From positions 1 to 6,865 of the forward strand of contig JAFBAD010000223.1 in assembly GCA_019247975.1 (NCBI GenBank): 6,865 bases of DNA, given 5' to 3'. The notes beneath the pieces were generated by a model, which was not told where the DNA came from, made no database searches, and saw only the letters and a list, made by a program, of their open reading frames with translations. Made by a program: the position numbers and the translations under genes. Position 1 is the first letter of the stretch. Every line of letters begins with the position of its first letter. Of this stretch, positions 1 through 5,645 are shown in pieces. The stretch comes from Acidimicrobiia bacterium (lineage in GTDB: Bacteria; Actinomycetota; Acidimicrobiia; Acidimicrobiales; Iamiaceae).

Positions 1-986
1 TCGTTCCCGCGCGCGACGAAGCTGCGACGCTTCCGGCGCTGCTCGACTCGCTCGCGCGGCTCGACCCGGCACCGCACGAGATCCTCGTCGTCGACGACGA
101 CTCGACCGACGACACCGCCGCGGTCGCGATCGCCCACGGTGCCGCGGTCGTCACCGCGCCGCCGCTGCCGGCGGGCTGGCTCGGCAAGCCGTCGGCCTGC
201 CACCTGGGCGCGATGGTCGCGACCGGCACGCACCTGCTCTTCCTCGACGCCGACACGGTGCTCGCACCCGACGCGCTCGGCCGGCTGCTGGCGGCCGCGC
301 CGGACGGCCTCCTCTCGGTGCAACCGCACCACGACACGGTGCACGCCTACGAGCAGCTGTCGGCGTTCCCGAACCTGGTGTCGATGATGGGAGGCGGTGC
401 CTTTGCGCCGTGGTCCTCGCCCCGCCGGCCGGTCGCCTTCGGGCCGTGCCTGCTCACCTCGAGGAGCGACTACGCGCTCGCCGGTGGTCATGCGTCGGTG
501 CGGGCGTCGGTGGTCGAGGACATCGACCTGGCCCGGCGCTACGCGTCCGTCGGACTCCCGGTGCGCTGCGCCCGGGGCGGCGACACCGTGCGGTTCCGGA
601 TGTACCCGAACGGTTTGCGCGCGCTGGTCGACGGCTGGACCAAGAACCTCGGCCTCGGCGCAGGGCGGGCGCCCCGCCTGCCCGCGTTGCTCGCCGCCTG
701 GTGGGTGGCCGCCTGTGCTGCGGTCGGGGCCGGTGGGGTCGCGGGCGTGGCCCGCTGGCTGACCGGAGGGCGGGCGCCGGTGGCGGCGACGATCCTCTGG
801 GCGGTCGTGGCCGCCGAGCTCGGCTGGTGCCTCCGACGGGTCGGTTCCTTCCGCTGGTGGACCAGCGTCGCCTTCGTCGTGCCCCTGACCGCGTTCGTCG
901 CCCTCTTCATCCGCTCGTCGGTGCGGGTGCTGCTCGGCCGGCCCGCCACGTGGCGGGGACGGGCCGTCGGCGCGCGGACGAGTTGA
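1..986 (+). CDS. crtQ: Family-2 glycosyltransferase, CrtQ-like, 5' partial
   Basis: Likely transfers a sugar from a nucleotide-sugar donor to a carotenoid at the membrane. The reading frame is open from base 3 and the true start lies upstream, so only a few N-terminal residues are probably missing. Counting from base 3, the visible 327 residues begin VPARDEA, followed by the GT-A nucleotide-binding VVDDDSTDD (29-37), GWLGKPSA (58-65), the DxD-type LDAD (81-84) and an acceptor-side VEDIDLARR (171-179). Three hydrophobic helices follow (about 228-250, 257-276, 285-305), then TWRGR near the C-terminus. This layout fits 4,4'-diaponeurosporenoate glycosyltransferase (CrtQ) and the related hopanoid-type GT2 enzymes. 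The CrtQ reading is favoured because the next gene, 2 bases downstream, resembles the enzyme that acylates the CrtQ product in staphyloxanthin synthesis. The actual acceptor is unknown; with beta-cyclase and hydroxylase genes next door, a hydroxylated C40 carotenoid is plausible. Confidence 0.85.
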   Translation, partial: VPARDEAATLPALLDSLARLDPAPHEILVVDDDSTDDTAAVAIAHGAAVVTAPPLPAGWLGKPSACHLGAMVATGTHLLFLDADTVLAPDALGRLLAAAPDGLLSVQPHHDTVHAYEQLSAFPNLVSMMGGGAFAPWSSPRRPVAFGPCLLTSRSDYALAGGHASVRASVVEDIDLARRYASVGLPVRCARGGDTVRFRMYPNGLRALVDGWTKNLGLGAGRAPRLPALLAAWWVAACAAVGAGGVAGVARWLTGGRAPVAATILWAVVAAELGWCLRRVGSFRWWTSVAFVVPLTAFVALFIRSSVRVLLGRPATWRGRAVGARTS

Positions 987-988
987 CC

Positions 989-1507
989 GTGCGGGTCGTC
1001 CACCTCTCCGATCCGCTGACGATCGTCGTCGACGTGATCGTGTGGGGGCTCGTGCACGCCGGCACGGGTTACGCGGTGCACCGCCTGCCGCCCGAGCGAC
1101 TGCGCGATGCGTGGCTCTACCGGCGCCGGCGCTTCGAGACCGACCGGCTCTACCGGCGGGTGCTCAGGGTGCCGCGCTGGAAGGACCGGGTGCCCGAGGC
1201 CGGCGCGGTCTTCGCCGGCGGCATGAGCAAGCGCCACCTCCCGCCGGGCCGCGCCGGCGGCCTCGAGCGCTTCGTGATCGAGACCCGCCGGGCCGAGCTC
1301 GGCCACTGGTCGGCCGCCGCGGCCGGGCCGTTCTTCCTGCTCTGGAACCCCTGGCCCGCCGGGGTCGTGCTGATCGCGTACGGGTTGGTCGCCAACGTGC
1401 CGTGCATCGTGATCCAGCGCTACAACCGGCTGCGGGCCGAGCGGGTGCTCGCCGCCCGGGCCGATGCGCGCGCGGTCGCCGACACGAGCGGGAGGAGCAT
1501 CCCGTAG
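989..1507 (+). CDS. crtO: Glycosyl-carotenoid acyltransferase, staphylococcal CrtO-like
   Basis: Resembles glycosyl-4,4'-diaponeurosporenoate acyltransferase, which esterifies a fatty acid to the sugar of a carotenoid glycoside in the membrane. This is not the cyanobacterial ketolase also called CrtO. The 172-residue product has a hydrophobic N-terminus (about 10-30), the family-like segment PRWKDRVPEAG (62-72), FVIETRRAELGHW (95-107), a hydrophobic stretch (109-135) and NVPCIVIQRYNRLR (136-149). The start is GTG at 989, two bases after the glycosyltransferase stop, implying one operon; an in-frame GTG at 1034 would remove part of the first helix. No strong Shine-Dalgarno is visible, so translation is probably coupled to the upstream gene. 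The last 29 codons, including the conserved RYNRLR, lie antisense to the end of crtZ. The family call is firm; the substrate is inferred from neighbours. Confidence 0.82.
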   Translation: MRVVHLSDPLTIVVDVIVWGLVHAGTGYAVHRLPPERLRDAWLYRRRRFETDRLYRRVLRVPRWKDRVPEAGAVFAGGMSKRHLPPGRAGGLERFVIETRRAELGHWSAAAAGPFFLLWNPWPAGVVLIAYGLVANVPCIVIQRYNRLRAERVLAARADARAVADTSGRSIP

Positions 1508-1890
1508 GGCTCGCCGCCGGTGACGTGGTGCACGCGGTGCGCGTCGCGGACCCAGGCGAGGTAGCGGCTCGACGGCACCCGCACCGGCAGCCGCCGGTGG
1601 ATGCACACGTCGTGCACGGTCAGGTAGAGCACGCCGTACGCGGTGACGCCCACGGCGATCCAGAACAGCGTGTGCAGCGAACCGATGCTGGCGACCGCGA
1701 ACAGCGCGACGCCGAGCGCCGAGAAGCACAGCGGGAACAGGTCGTTGCGCTCGACCCGCCCCTTGGCCGGCAGGTGGTGGCTGCGGTGCCACCCCATGCC
1801 CGGGCCGTGCATGACCCAGCGGTGCGTCGCGTAGCTCACGAGCTCCATGGCCGCGAACGACACGGCGACGATGACCATCGGGCCGATCAC
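1420..1890 (-). CDS. crtZ: Beta-carotene hydroxylase CrtZ (fatty acid hydroxylase superfamily)
   Basis: Membrane di-iron oxygenase expected to hydroxylate beta-ionone rings at C3, giving cryptoxanthin and zeaxanthin from beta-carotene. The 156-residue protein carries the full histidine set of the family: HRWVMH (23-28), HRSHH (35-39), HDVCIH (93-98) and HRVHH (118-122). Hydrophobic helices lie at about 3-20, 52-72 and 74-92. The GTG start at 1890 overlaps the crtYd stop in a GTGA junction, implying translational coupling; an ATG four codons in (1878) is the alternative. The C-terminus after PYGMLLP (128-134) is an Ala/Ser/Arg-rich tail that lies wholly within the antisense overlap with the acyltransferase gene, whose sequence its TAG stop interrupts from the opposite strand. 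It is the last gene of the crtYc-crtYd-crtZ operon. Confidence 0.93.
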   Translation of the reverse strand: MIGPMVIVAVSFAAMELVSYATHRWVMHGPGMGWHRSHHLPAKGRVERNDLFPLCFSALGVALFAVASIGSLHTLFWIAVGVTAYGVLYLTVHDVCIHRRLPVRVPSSRYLAWVRDAHRVHHVTGGEPYGMLLPLVSATARASARAASTRSARSRL

Positions 1891-2195
1891 TCGTCGGCTC
1901 CCGCGGCGCGCTCCCAGGCGATGATCACCAGCGTGACGAGCGCGAAGGCGTACACGAACTCCTCACCGAGGATGTCCCACACCGGTCGCCATCCGGACGT
2001 GTCGGCGTCGCGGTAGATGACGATCGGCGCCGAGAGCTTGGTGAGCCAGCCGTCGACCGGGATCATGAACGCGAACACGATCACCATCGCGATCCAGTAC
2101 GCGGGCCGGCGGAACACACCGGTCCGCAGCACGCAGAGCTCGAGCCCGACGACCAGCGCGGCCGCGATGAGGGCGAGCACCGGATAGATCGGCAT
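1887..2195 (-). CDS. crtYd: Lycopene cyclase subunit CrtYd-like
   Basis: Second half of the heterodimeric membrane lycopene cyclase of actinomycetes (CrtYc plus CrtYd, as in Brevibacterium; related pairs are the CrtYe/CrtYf C50 cyclases). The product has 102 residues with three hydrophobic helices (about 4-24, 33-50, 78-95), a lycopene-cyclase-domain segment around PVWDILGEEF (71-80) and a short acidic C-terminal end. The ATG at 2195 shares one base with the crtYc stop (TGATG), and its own stop overlaps the crtZ start by four bases. The frame stays open far upstream, antisense to the oxygenase, but that extension is Arg/Pro/His-rich shadow sequence; the ATG at 2195 is the only start consistent with family length. 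Beta-type ring formation is inferred from the crtZ neighbour; epsilon or gamma rings cannot be excluded from sequence alone. Confidence 0.9.
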   Translation of the reverse strand: MPIYPVLALIAAALVVGLELCVLRTGVFRRPAYWIAMVIVFAFMIPVDGWLTKLSAPIVIYRDADTSGWRPVWDILGEEFVYAFALVTLVIIAWERAAGADE

Positions 2196-2545
2196 CAGGC
2201 GGCCACCCGGTCCCGGGCCCGGTGCAGGCGCGTGCGCCCGGCCATCACGTTGCGCACCGACTCGAGGGTGAGCAGCGCGCAGATCGGGATCACGAGGAAG
2301 AAGGCCAGCTCCTCGACCGCCATGCCCCCGGGCAGGCGCAGCCCGATCGTGTAGCGGTCGTCGAAGTCCCAGGTGCCGCTGGCCGAGGCCCACAGGTCCC
2401 ACAGCACGAACACGACGAACGCGGGCGTCAGCGCTCGGGCCAGGCGCTTCGGCCGCCGCCAGACCCGGGCTTCGAACACGAACTCGAGCGGCAGCGTCAG
2501 GAGCAGGCAGAAGGCCAGGAGGCCCACGTACTGGAAGTGATCCAA
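2195..2545 (-). CDS. crtYc: Lycopene cyclase subunit CrtYc-like
   Basis: First half of the two-subunit lycopene cyclase, a small integral membrane protein that acts with CrtYd to cyclise the ends of lycopene. It has 116 residues: a hydrophobic helix at about 6-25 containing LPLEFVFE, a second at about 41-55, then PGGMAVEELAFFLVIP (72-87), which is the characteristic acidic motif leading into the third helix. A basic tail (RTRLHRARDR) ends the protein. The start is taken as TTG at 2545 because an in-frame stop lies only five codons upstream and the resulting N-terminus matches the family's usual short lead into helix 1; a GTG six codons in is the alternative. No convincing Shine-Dalgarno is seen. 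It is the promoter-proximal gene of the minus-strand operon. Confidence 0.9.
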   Translation of the reverse strand: MDHFQYVGLLAFCLLLTLPLEFVFEARVWRRPKRLARALTPAFVVFVLWDLWASASGTWDFDDRYTIGLRLPGGMAVEELAFFLVIPICALLTLESVRNVMAGRTRLHRARDRVAA

Positions 2546-2600
2546 GCGACATCGAGGCTATCGGCGGCTCCCGCCTACGCTCCGGCGCGTGGGGGATGCG
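2546..2600. promoter_or_regulatory. Divergent promoter region, crtYc / carotenoid oxygenase
   Basis: These 55 bases separate the divergent crtYc and oxygenase genes and must hold at least one promoter for each direction. Weak actinomycete-style -10 matches (TANNNT) are present: TACGCT at 2576-2581 on the plus strand, seven bases before a GTG, and TAGCCT on the minus strand (2560-2555). No clear -35 hexamer is seen. The shared short region would allow both genes to be controlled together. Location is well supported; the exact elements are not. Confidence 0.4.
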
Positions 2601-4067
2601 ATGAGGCTGCATCGGCGCGAGGTGCTGGTGCTGGCCGGCGGGGCGCTGGCGTTCGCCGCGTGCTCGTCGTCGGGTCGGACCGCCGCGCCTCGTCCGCCGA
2701 CCACGGTGCCGCTCGATCCCGGTCATCCGTGGTGGCTGCAGCGCGGGTTCGCACCGGTCAGGAAGGAGGTCGAGGCGTTCGACCTGCCGGTGCAGGGCGC
2801 GCTGCCGCCCGAGCTGTCGGGTCTCTACGTCAGGAACGGCTCCAACCCGCGGACCGGCACCTCGCCCCACTGGTTCTTCGGTGACGGGATGGTCCATGGC
2901 GTGCGCATCGACCGGGGCCGGGTGCGCTGGTACCGCAACCGCTACGTCCGCACGCCGCTGTACGAGGCGTCGGCCGGGTTCGGCACGGGCGCACCGGGAG
3001 GGACGAACACCCAGAGCAACGTGTCGTGCATCAGGCTCGGTTCGACCCTGCTCACCTCGGGTGAGGTCGGGCTGCCGTTCGAGCTGCAGACCTCGGACCT
3101 GTCGACGGTCGGCGCGTACGACTTCTCGGGCCGGCTGAAGACCTCGATGACCGCGCACCCGAAGCTCGACCCGGCGACGGGCCTGCTGCACTTCTTCGGC
3201 TACGGGTTCGTGCCGCCGTACCTGACGTACCACATGGCCTCGCCGGACGGGCGGCTGCTCCACTCGACCGAGGTGCCGGTGCCCGGCCCGACGATGATCC
3301 ACGACTTCGCGATCACCGAGCACGACGCGGTGTTCTGGGATCTGCCGGTCGTCTTCGACATGGACGCAGCGATCGCATACATCAAGGATCCGTCGTCGGG
3401 GAGGTTCCCGTTCCGCTGGACGCCCTCCTACGGCGCGCGGGTCGGTGTGCTGCCACTGGGGGGCAACGGTGACCAGGTCCAGTGGTCGTCGCTGGACGAG
3501 CCCTGCTACGTGTTCCACGGCGTGAACGCGTTCCGCGACGGCGAGCACGTGGTGGTCGACGTGTGCCGGCTGTCGTCTGTGTTCGGTGAGCACACCACGA
3601 CGGGCATCGGTGGCGAGCTGTCGCTCCGGCGGTGGACGGTGCCGACGACCGCCGGCAAGGTCCGCGACGACGTGCTCGTCGGGGCCGACGACGACCCGGG
3701 CGAGCTGCCCTCGCGCCCGCCGGGCCTCGTGGGCCGCCCGCACCGCTACGGCTACCTCGTGCAGAACCGTCCGACCGACGACGGGGTCGACCTCGGTGGC
3801 GTCATCAAGCACGACTTCCGCTCCGGCCGGCGCACGGTGTGGGACCCGGGCCCGACCCGGCACTCGGGCGAGTGGCTGTTCGTCGCCTCGCCCGACGGTC
3901 GGGACGAGGACGAGGGCTGGCTCATGACCTACGTGCACGACGAGGCCACCGGTGTCAGCGAGTTCGTGACCCTCGACGCGACCGACGTAGCCGCCGGCCC
4001 GATCGCCCGGGTCCGCCTGCCGCAGCGGGTGCCCTACGGCTTCCACGCGACCTGGTTCCCGGCGTAG
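2601..4067 (+). CDS. Carotenoid cleavage oxygenase (RPE65 family) with Tat/lipoprotein signal
   Basis: Non-haem iron dioxygenase expected to cleave a carotenoid double bond into apocarotenals. Counting from the ATG at 2601 (488 residues, normal family length), the four iron-binding histidines are H186 (TAHPK), H234 (MIHDF), H306 (FHGVN) and H482 (GFHATW). GSNP near 80 and FFGDGMVHG (92-100) are typical early motifs. Acidic second-shell positions also appear kept, around ELPS (368-371) and GEWLF. The N-terminus is unusual: RLHRREVLVLAGGALAFAAC has a twin-arginine pair, a hydrophobic core and a lipobox-like FAAC ending at C21, followed by a Ser/Thr/Pro linker, so export and lipid anchoring are likely. 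GGGGGA five bases upstream supports the ATG; GTG at 2589 would add four residues. It lies 16 bases before the next gene. Substrate and cleavage site are not readable from sequence. Confidence 0.93.
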   Translation: MRLHRREVLVLAGGALAFAACSSSGRTAAPRPPTTVPLDPGHPWWLQRGFAPVRKEVEAFDLPVQGALPPELSGLYVRNGSNPRTGTSPHWFFGDGMVHGVRIDRGRVRWYRNRYVRTPLYEASAGFGTGAPGGTNTQSNVSCIRLGSTLLTSGEVGLPFELQTSDLSTVGAYDFSGRLKTSMTAHPKLDPATGLLHFFGYGFVPPYLTYHMASPDGRLLHSTEVPVPGPTMIHDFAITEHDAVFWDLPVVFDMDAAIAYIKDPSSGRFPFRWTPSYGARVGVLPLGGNGDQVQWSSLDEPCYVFHGVNAFRDGEHVVVDVCRLSSVFGEHTTTGIGGELSLRRWTVPTTAGKVRDDVLVGADDDPGELPSRPPGLVGRPHRYGYLVQNRPTDDGVDLGGVIKHDFRSGRRTVWDPGPTRHSGEWLFVASPDGRDEDEGWLMTYVHDEATGVSEFVTLDATDVAAGPIARVRLPQRVPYGFHATWFPA

Positions 4068-4073
4068 GCGCTA

Positions 4074-4080
4074 GAGAGGT
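4074..4080 (+). promoter_or_regulatory. Ribosome binding site for the 4084 gene
   Basis: AGAGAGG lies three bases before the ATG at 4084, inside the 16-base gap after the oxygenase stop. The gap is too short for a separate promoter, so the two genes are probably cotranscribed. Confidence 0.6.
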
Positions 4081-4083
4081 CGC

Positions 4084-4680
4084 ATGACCTCCATCGCCGT
4101 GCTCGGCGCCGGCAACATCGGCGCCACCCTCGCCCGCAAGTGGACCGCCGGCGGCCACGCCGTCACGCTCGCCGGGCGCGACCCGGAGCGCCTGCGCGAC
4201 CTGGCTGCGGGGATGGGTGCCTCCGCGGCGACCCACGCGGATGCCGTGCGCGACGCCGAGGTGGTGCTCGTGGCGCTCCCCGGCAACGCAGTGGCTGCGG
4301 TGGTCGGTGGGCTCGGAGCCGAGCTCGACGGCAAGGTCGTCATCGACGCGACGAACGACCTCGGCGGCGACGATCTAAACAGCATCGGCGCGATCACCGG
4401 CGCGGCGCCGGGTGCGAGCTGTGCCCGCGCGTTCAACTCGGTCGGTTGGGAGAACTTCGCCGAGCCCGACTTCGACGGCACGCCGGCCGACCTGCTGTGG
4501 TGCGGGCCCGACGGCGAGGCCGGCGAGCTGGTCGAGCGGCTGATCGCCGACGTCGGGCTCCGGCCGGTCCGCGTCGGCGACCTCGACCAGCTCCCGGTCG
4601 TCGACATGCTGGCCCGCCTGTGGTTCGCACTCGTCCCCGGCCACGGGAGGGAGCTGGCCTTCAAGGTCCTGACCCGCTGA
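4084..4680 (+). CDS. NAD(P)-binding, F420-dependent NADP reductase-like protein
   Basis: Single Rossmann-domain protein of 198 residues resembling F420H2:NADP+ oxidoreductase (Fno) and its many uncharacterised dinucleotide-binding relatives. It begins with a beta-strand and GAGNIG (8-13). An arginine after the second strand (AGRDPER, R32) is the kind of residue that favours NADPH over NADH. Later family motifs are VVIDATND (85-92) and RAFNSVGWENF (115-125). Length is slightly below the usual 210-225 residues of true Fno. Whether it handles F420 or only NAD(P)H cannot be told. The 16-base spacing after the carotenoid oxygenase, with a Shine-Dalgarno, suggests one transcript; reduction of an apocarotenal aldehyde is a possible but unproven link. 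Confidence 0.82.
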   Translation: MTSIAVLGAGNIGATLARKWTAGGHAVTLAGRDPERLRDLAAGMGASAATHADAVRDAEVVLVALPGNAVAAVVGGLGAELDGKVVIDATNDLGGDDLNSIGAITGAAPGASCARAFNSVGWENFAEPDFDGTPADLLWCGPDGEAGELVERLIADVGLRPVRVGDLDQLPVVDMLARLWFALVPGHGRELAFKVLTR

Positions 4681-4739
4681 GCCCTCCGATGAGCTTGCGG
4701 CCGCCGGCTCGTCTCACCTCTCGGAACCGCTGATCGAAC

Positions 4740-4758
4740 ACGCAACTTCGGGTTGCGT
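4740..4758. promoter_or_regulatory. Palindromic operator-like site 1
   Basis: ACGCAAC at 4740-4746 and GTTGCGT at 4752-4758 form a perfect 7-base inverted repeat around a 5-base centre. It shares the core GCAAC-N5-GTTGC with a second site 33 bases downstream. The size and symmetry fit binding of a dimeric helix-turn-helix repressor (ArsR, TetR or similar). It lies upstream of the small-protein/DUF899 pair. No regulator is encoded in the window. Confidence 0.6.
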
Positions 4759-4773
4759 AACGGCGAGGCAATG

Positions 4774-4790
4774 TGCAACCATAGGTTGCA
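4774..4790. promoter_or_regulatory. Palindromic operator-like site 2
   Basis: TGCAACC at 4774-4780 and GGTTGCA at 4784-4790 form a perfect 7-base inverted repeat around a 3-base centre, with the same GCAAC-N5-GTTGC core as the upstream site. Centre-to-centre spacing is 33 bases, close to three helical turns, so two dimers would sit on the same DNA face. A possible -10 (TAGGTT, 4782-4787) falls inside this site, which would make it a repressor site overlapping the promoter; the -10 itself is weak. Confidence 0.6.
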
Positions 4791-4797
4791 GTTACCT

Positions 4798-4804
4798 GAG
4801 GAGG
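4798..4804 (+). promoter_or_regulatory. Strong ribosome binding site for the small protein
   Basis: GAGGAGG lies eight bases before the ATG at 4813. It is the best Shine-Dalgarno match in the window and decides the start of the 49-residue protein over the in-frame TTG at 4753, which lies within operator-like site 1. Confidence 0.7.
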
Positions 4805-4812
4805 TCGAGGAG

Positions 4813-4962
4813 ATGCAGGCACTGGTGACCGCCCACATCGCAGGGATCCCGGTCGAGGAGTGGATCCCGTCGGCGGCCGCGAGCGGCGGCTGCGTGGTGC
4901 TCGGGCTGCGGCTCGCGGTGCAGCGCCTTCGCGACCATCGAGCCGGAAGGAGCCGGTCATGA
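4813..4962 (+). CDS. Small protein, 49 residues, translationally coupled to DUF899 gene
   Basis: Begins with MQALVTAHIAGIPVEEW, passes through a small-residue-rich, weakly hydrophobic stretch (about 18-35) and ends in a basic tail (RLRDHRAGRSRS). The composition resembles a short, positive-inside, single-span or membrane-peripheral protein. The HIAGIPVEE segment looks like a conserved motif I associate with tiny actinomycete proteins, but no function is known to me. Support for its being real: a strong Shine-Dalgarno at good spacing, position directly after paired operator-like sites, and a stop that overlaps the DUF899 start as ATGA. It could act mainly as a coupling leader for the next gene, or as a partner of it. 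Confidence 0.62.
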   Translation: MQALVTAHIAGIPVEEWIPSAAASGGCVVLGLRLAVQRLRDHRAGRSRS

Positions 4963-5639
4963 AGACGCAACCGATCGTCACGCCCGCCGAGTGGGAGCAG
5001 GCGCGGCAGGAGATGCTGGTGAAGGAGAAGGCGCACACGCGAGCCCGCGATGCGCTCGCCGCCGAGCGCCGGCGGATGCCGTGGACTGCGGTCGAGAAGC
5101 GCTACCAGTTCGAGGGTCCCGACGGCTCGGCGAGCCTGCTCGACCTGTTCGCCGGTCGCCGTCAGCTCGTCGTGTACCGCGCGTTCTTCGAGCCCGGAGT
5201 GCACGGCTGGCCCGATCACGGGTGCGTCGGGTGCTCGATGGTGGCCGACCAGGTCGCGCACGTTGCGCACCTGCACCGCCGCGACACGTCGCTCGTCTTC
5301 GCGTCGCGTGCGCCGCAGCCCGACATCGAGCGCGTGAAGGCGCGGATGGGTTGGGAGATCCCGTGGGTCACGATCACCGACGACTTCGACGCCGACTTCG
5401 GCGTGGGCGAGTACCACGGCACGAACGCCTTCATCCGCGACGACGACGGCAACGTGTTCCGGACGTACTTCGTCGACAACCGCGGTGACGAGGCCATGGG
5501 CAGCACCTGGAGCTACCTCGACATCACCGCCCTCGGCCGCCAAGAGGCGTGGGAGGACTCGCCCGACGGCTGGCCGCAGACCGAGCCCTACCAGTGGTGG
5601 CGGTGGCACGACGACCCGGACGACGGCGACACGCGCTAG
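4959..5639 (+). CDS. DUF899 family thioredoxin-like protein
   Basis: A 226-residue soluble protein of the DUF899 family, which has a thioredoxin-like fold and no established substrate. An N-terminal charged helical region (about 9-45) is followed by YQFEGPDG and LLDLFAGRRQLVVYRAF (60-76), then the likely redox motif CVGC (89-92) leading into SMVADQVAH. Next come LVFASRAP (112-119) and MGWEIPWVT (130-138), a sequence pattern usual for this family, and the Trp-rich end YQWWRWHDDP (211-220). The ATG at 4959 overlaps the small-protein stop by four bases, and GGAAGGAG lies six bases upstream. Family length matches. Expression is probably set by the paired palindromes upstream; a thiol or peroxide-related role is only suggested by the fold and CxxC. 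The stop lies six bases from the convergent HNH gene stop. Confidence 0.88.
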   Translation: MKTQPIVTPAEWEQARQEMLVKEKAHTRARDALAAERRRMPWTAVEKRYQFEGPDGSASLLDLFAGRRQLVVYRAFFEPGVHGWPDHGCVGCSMVADQVAHVAHLHRRDTSLVFASRAPQPDIERVKARMGWEIPWVTITDDFDADFGVGEYHGTNAFIRDDDGNVFRTYFVDNRGDEAMGSTWSYLDITALGRQEAWEDSPDGWPQTEPYQWWRWHDDPDDGDTR

Positions 5640-5645
5640 CGGCCC

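Noticed and set aside
1495..1513. Hairpin-like GAGC/CCC-GTA-GGG/GCTC near the acyltransferase stop as a terminator
   Set aside because: The arms are short, offset and share a base, there is no T-run, and it lies inside crtZ coding sequence.
539..1792. 417-codon minus-strand open frame across the glycosyltransferase, acyltransferase and crtZ
   Set aside because: Low-complexity Arg/Ala/Pro composition typical of GC-rich shadow frames; it conflicts with three genes with clear family motifs.
2196..4046. Long minus-strand open frame continuous with crtYd, running antisense through the carotenoid oxygenase
   Set aside because: Its translation is Arg/Pro/His-rich without recognisable motifs, while the plus strand there encodes a full carotenoid oxygenase and the minus strand crtYc in another frame. 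Only the last 102 codons are real (crtYd).
4753..4812. N-terminal extension of the small protein to the TTG at 4753
   Set aside because: It would begin inside operator-like site 1 and run through site 2, and the strong GAGGAGG is placed for the ATG at 4813.
4071..5609. 512-codon minus-strand open frame opposite the F420-reductase-like and DUF899 genes
   Set aside because: No family motifs, biased composition, and fully explained as the antisense of two recognised genes plus the operator region.
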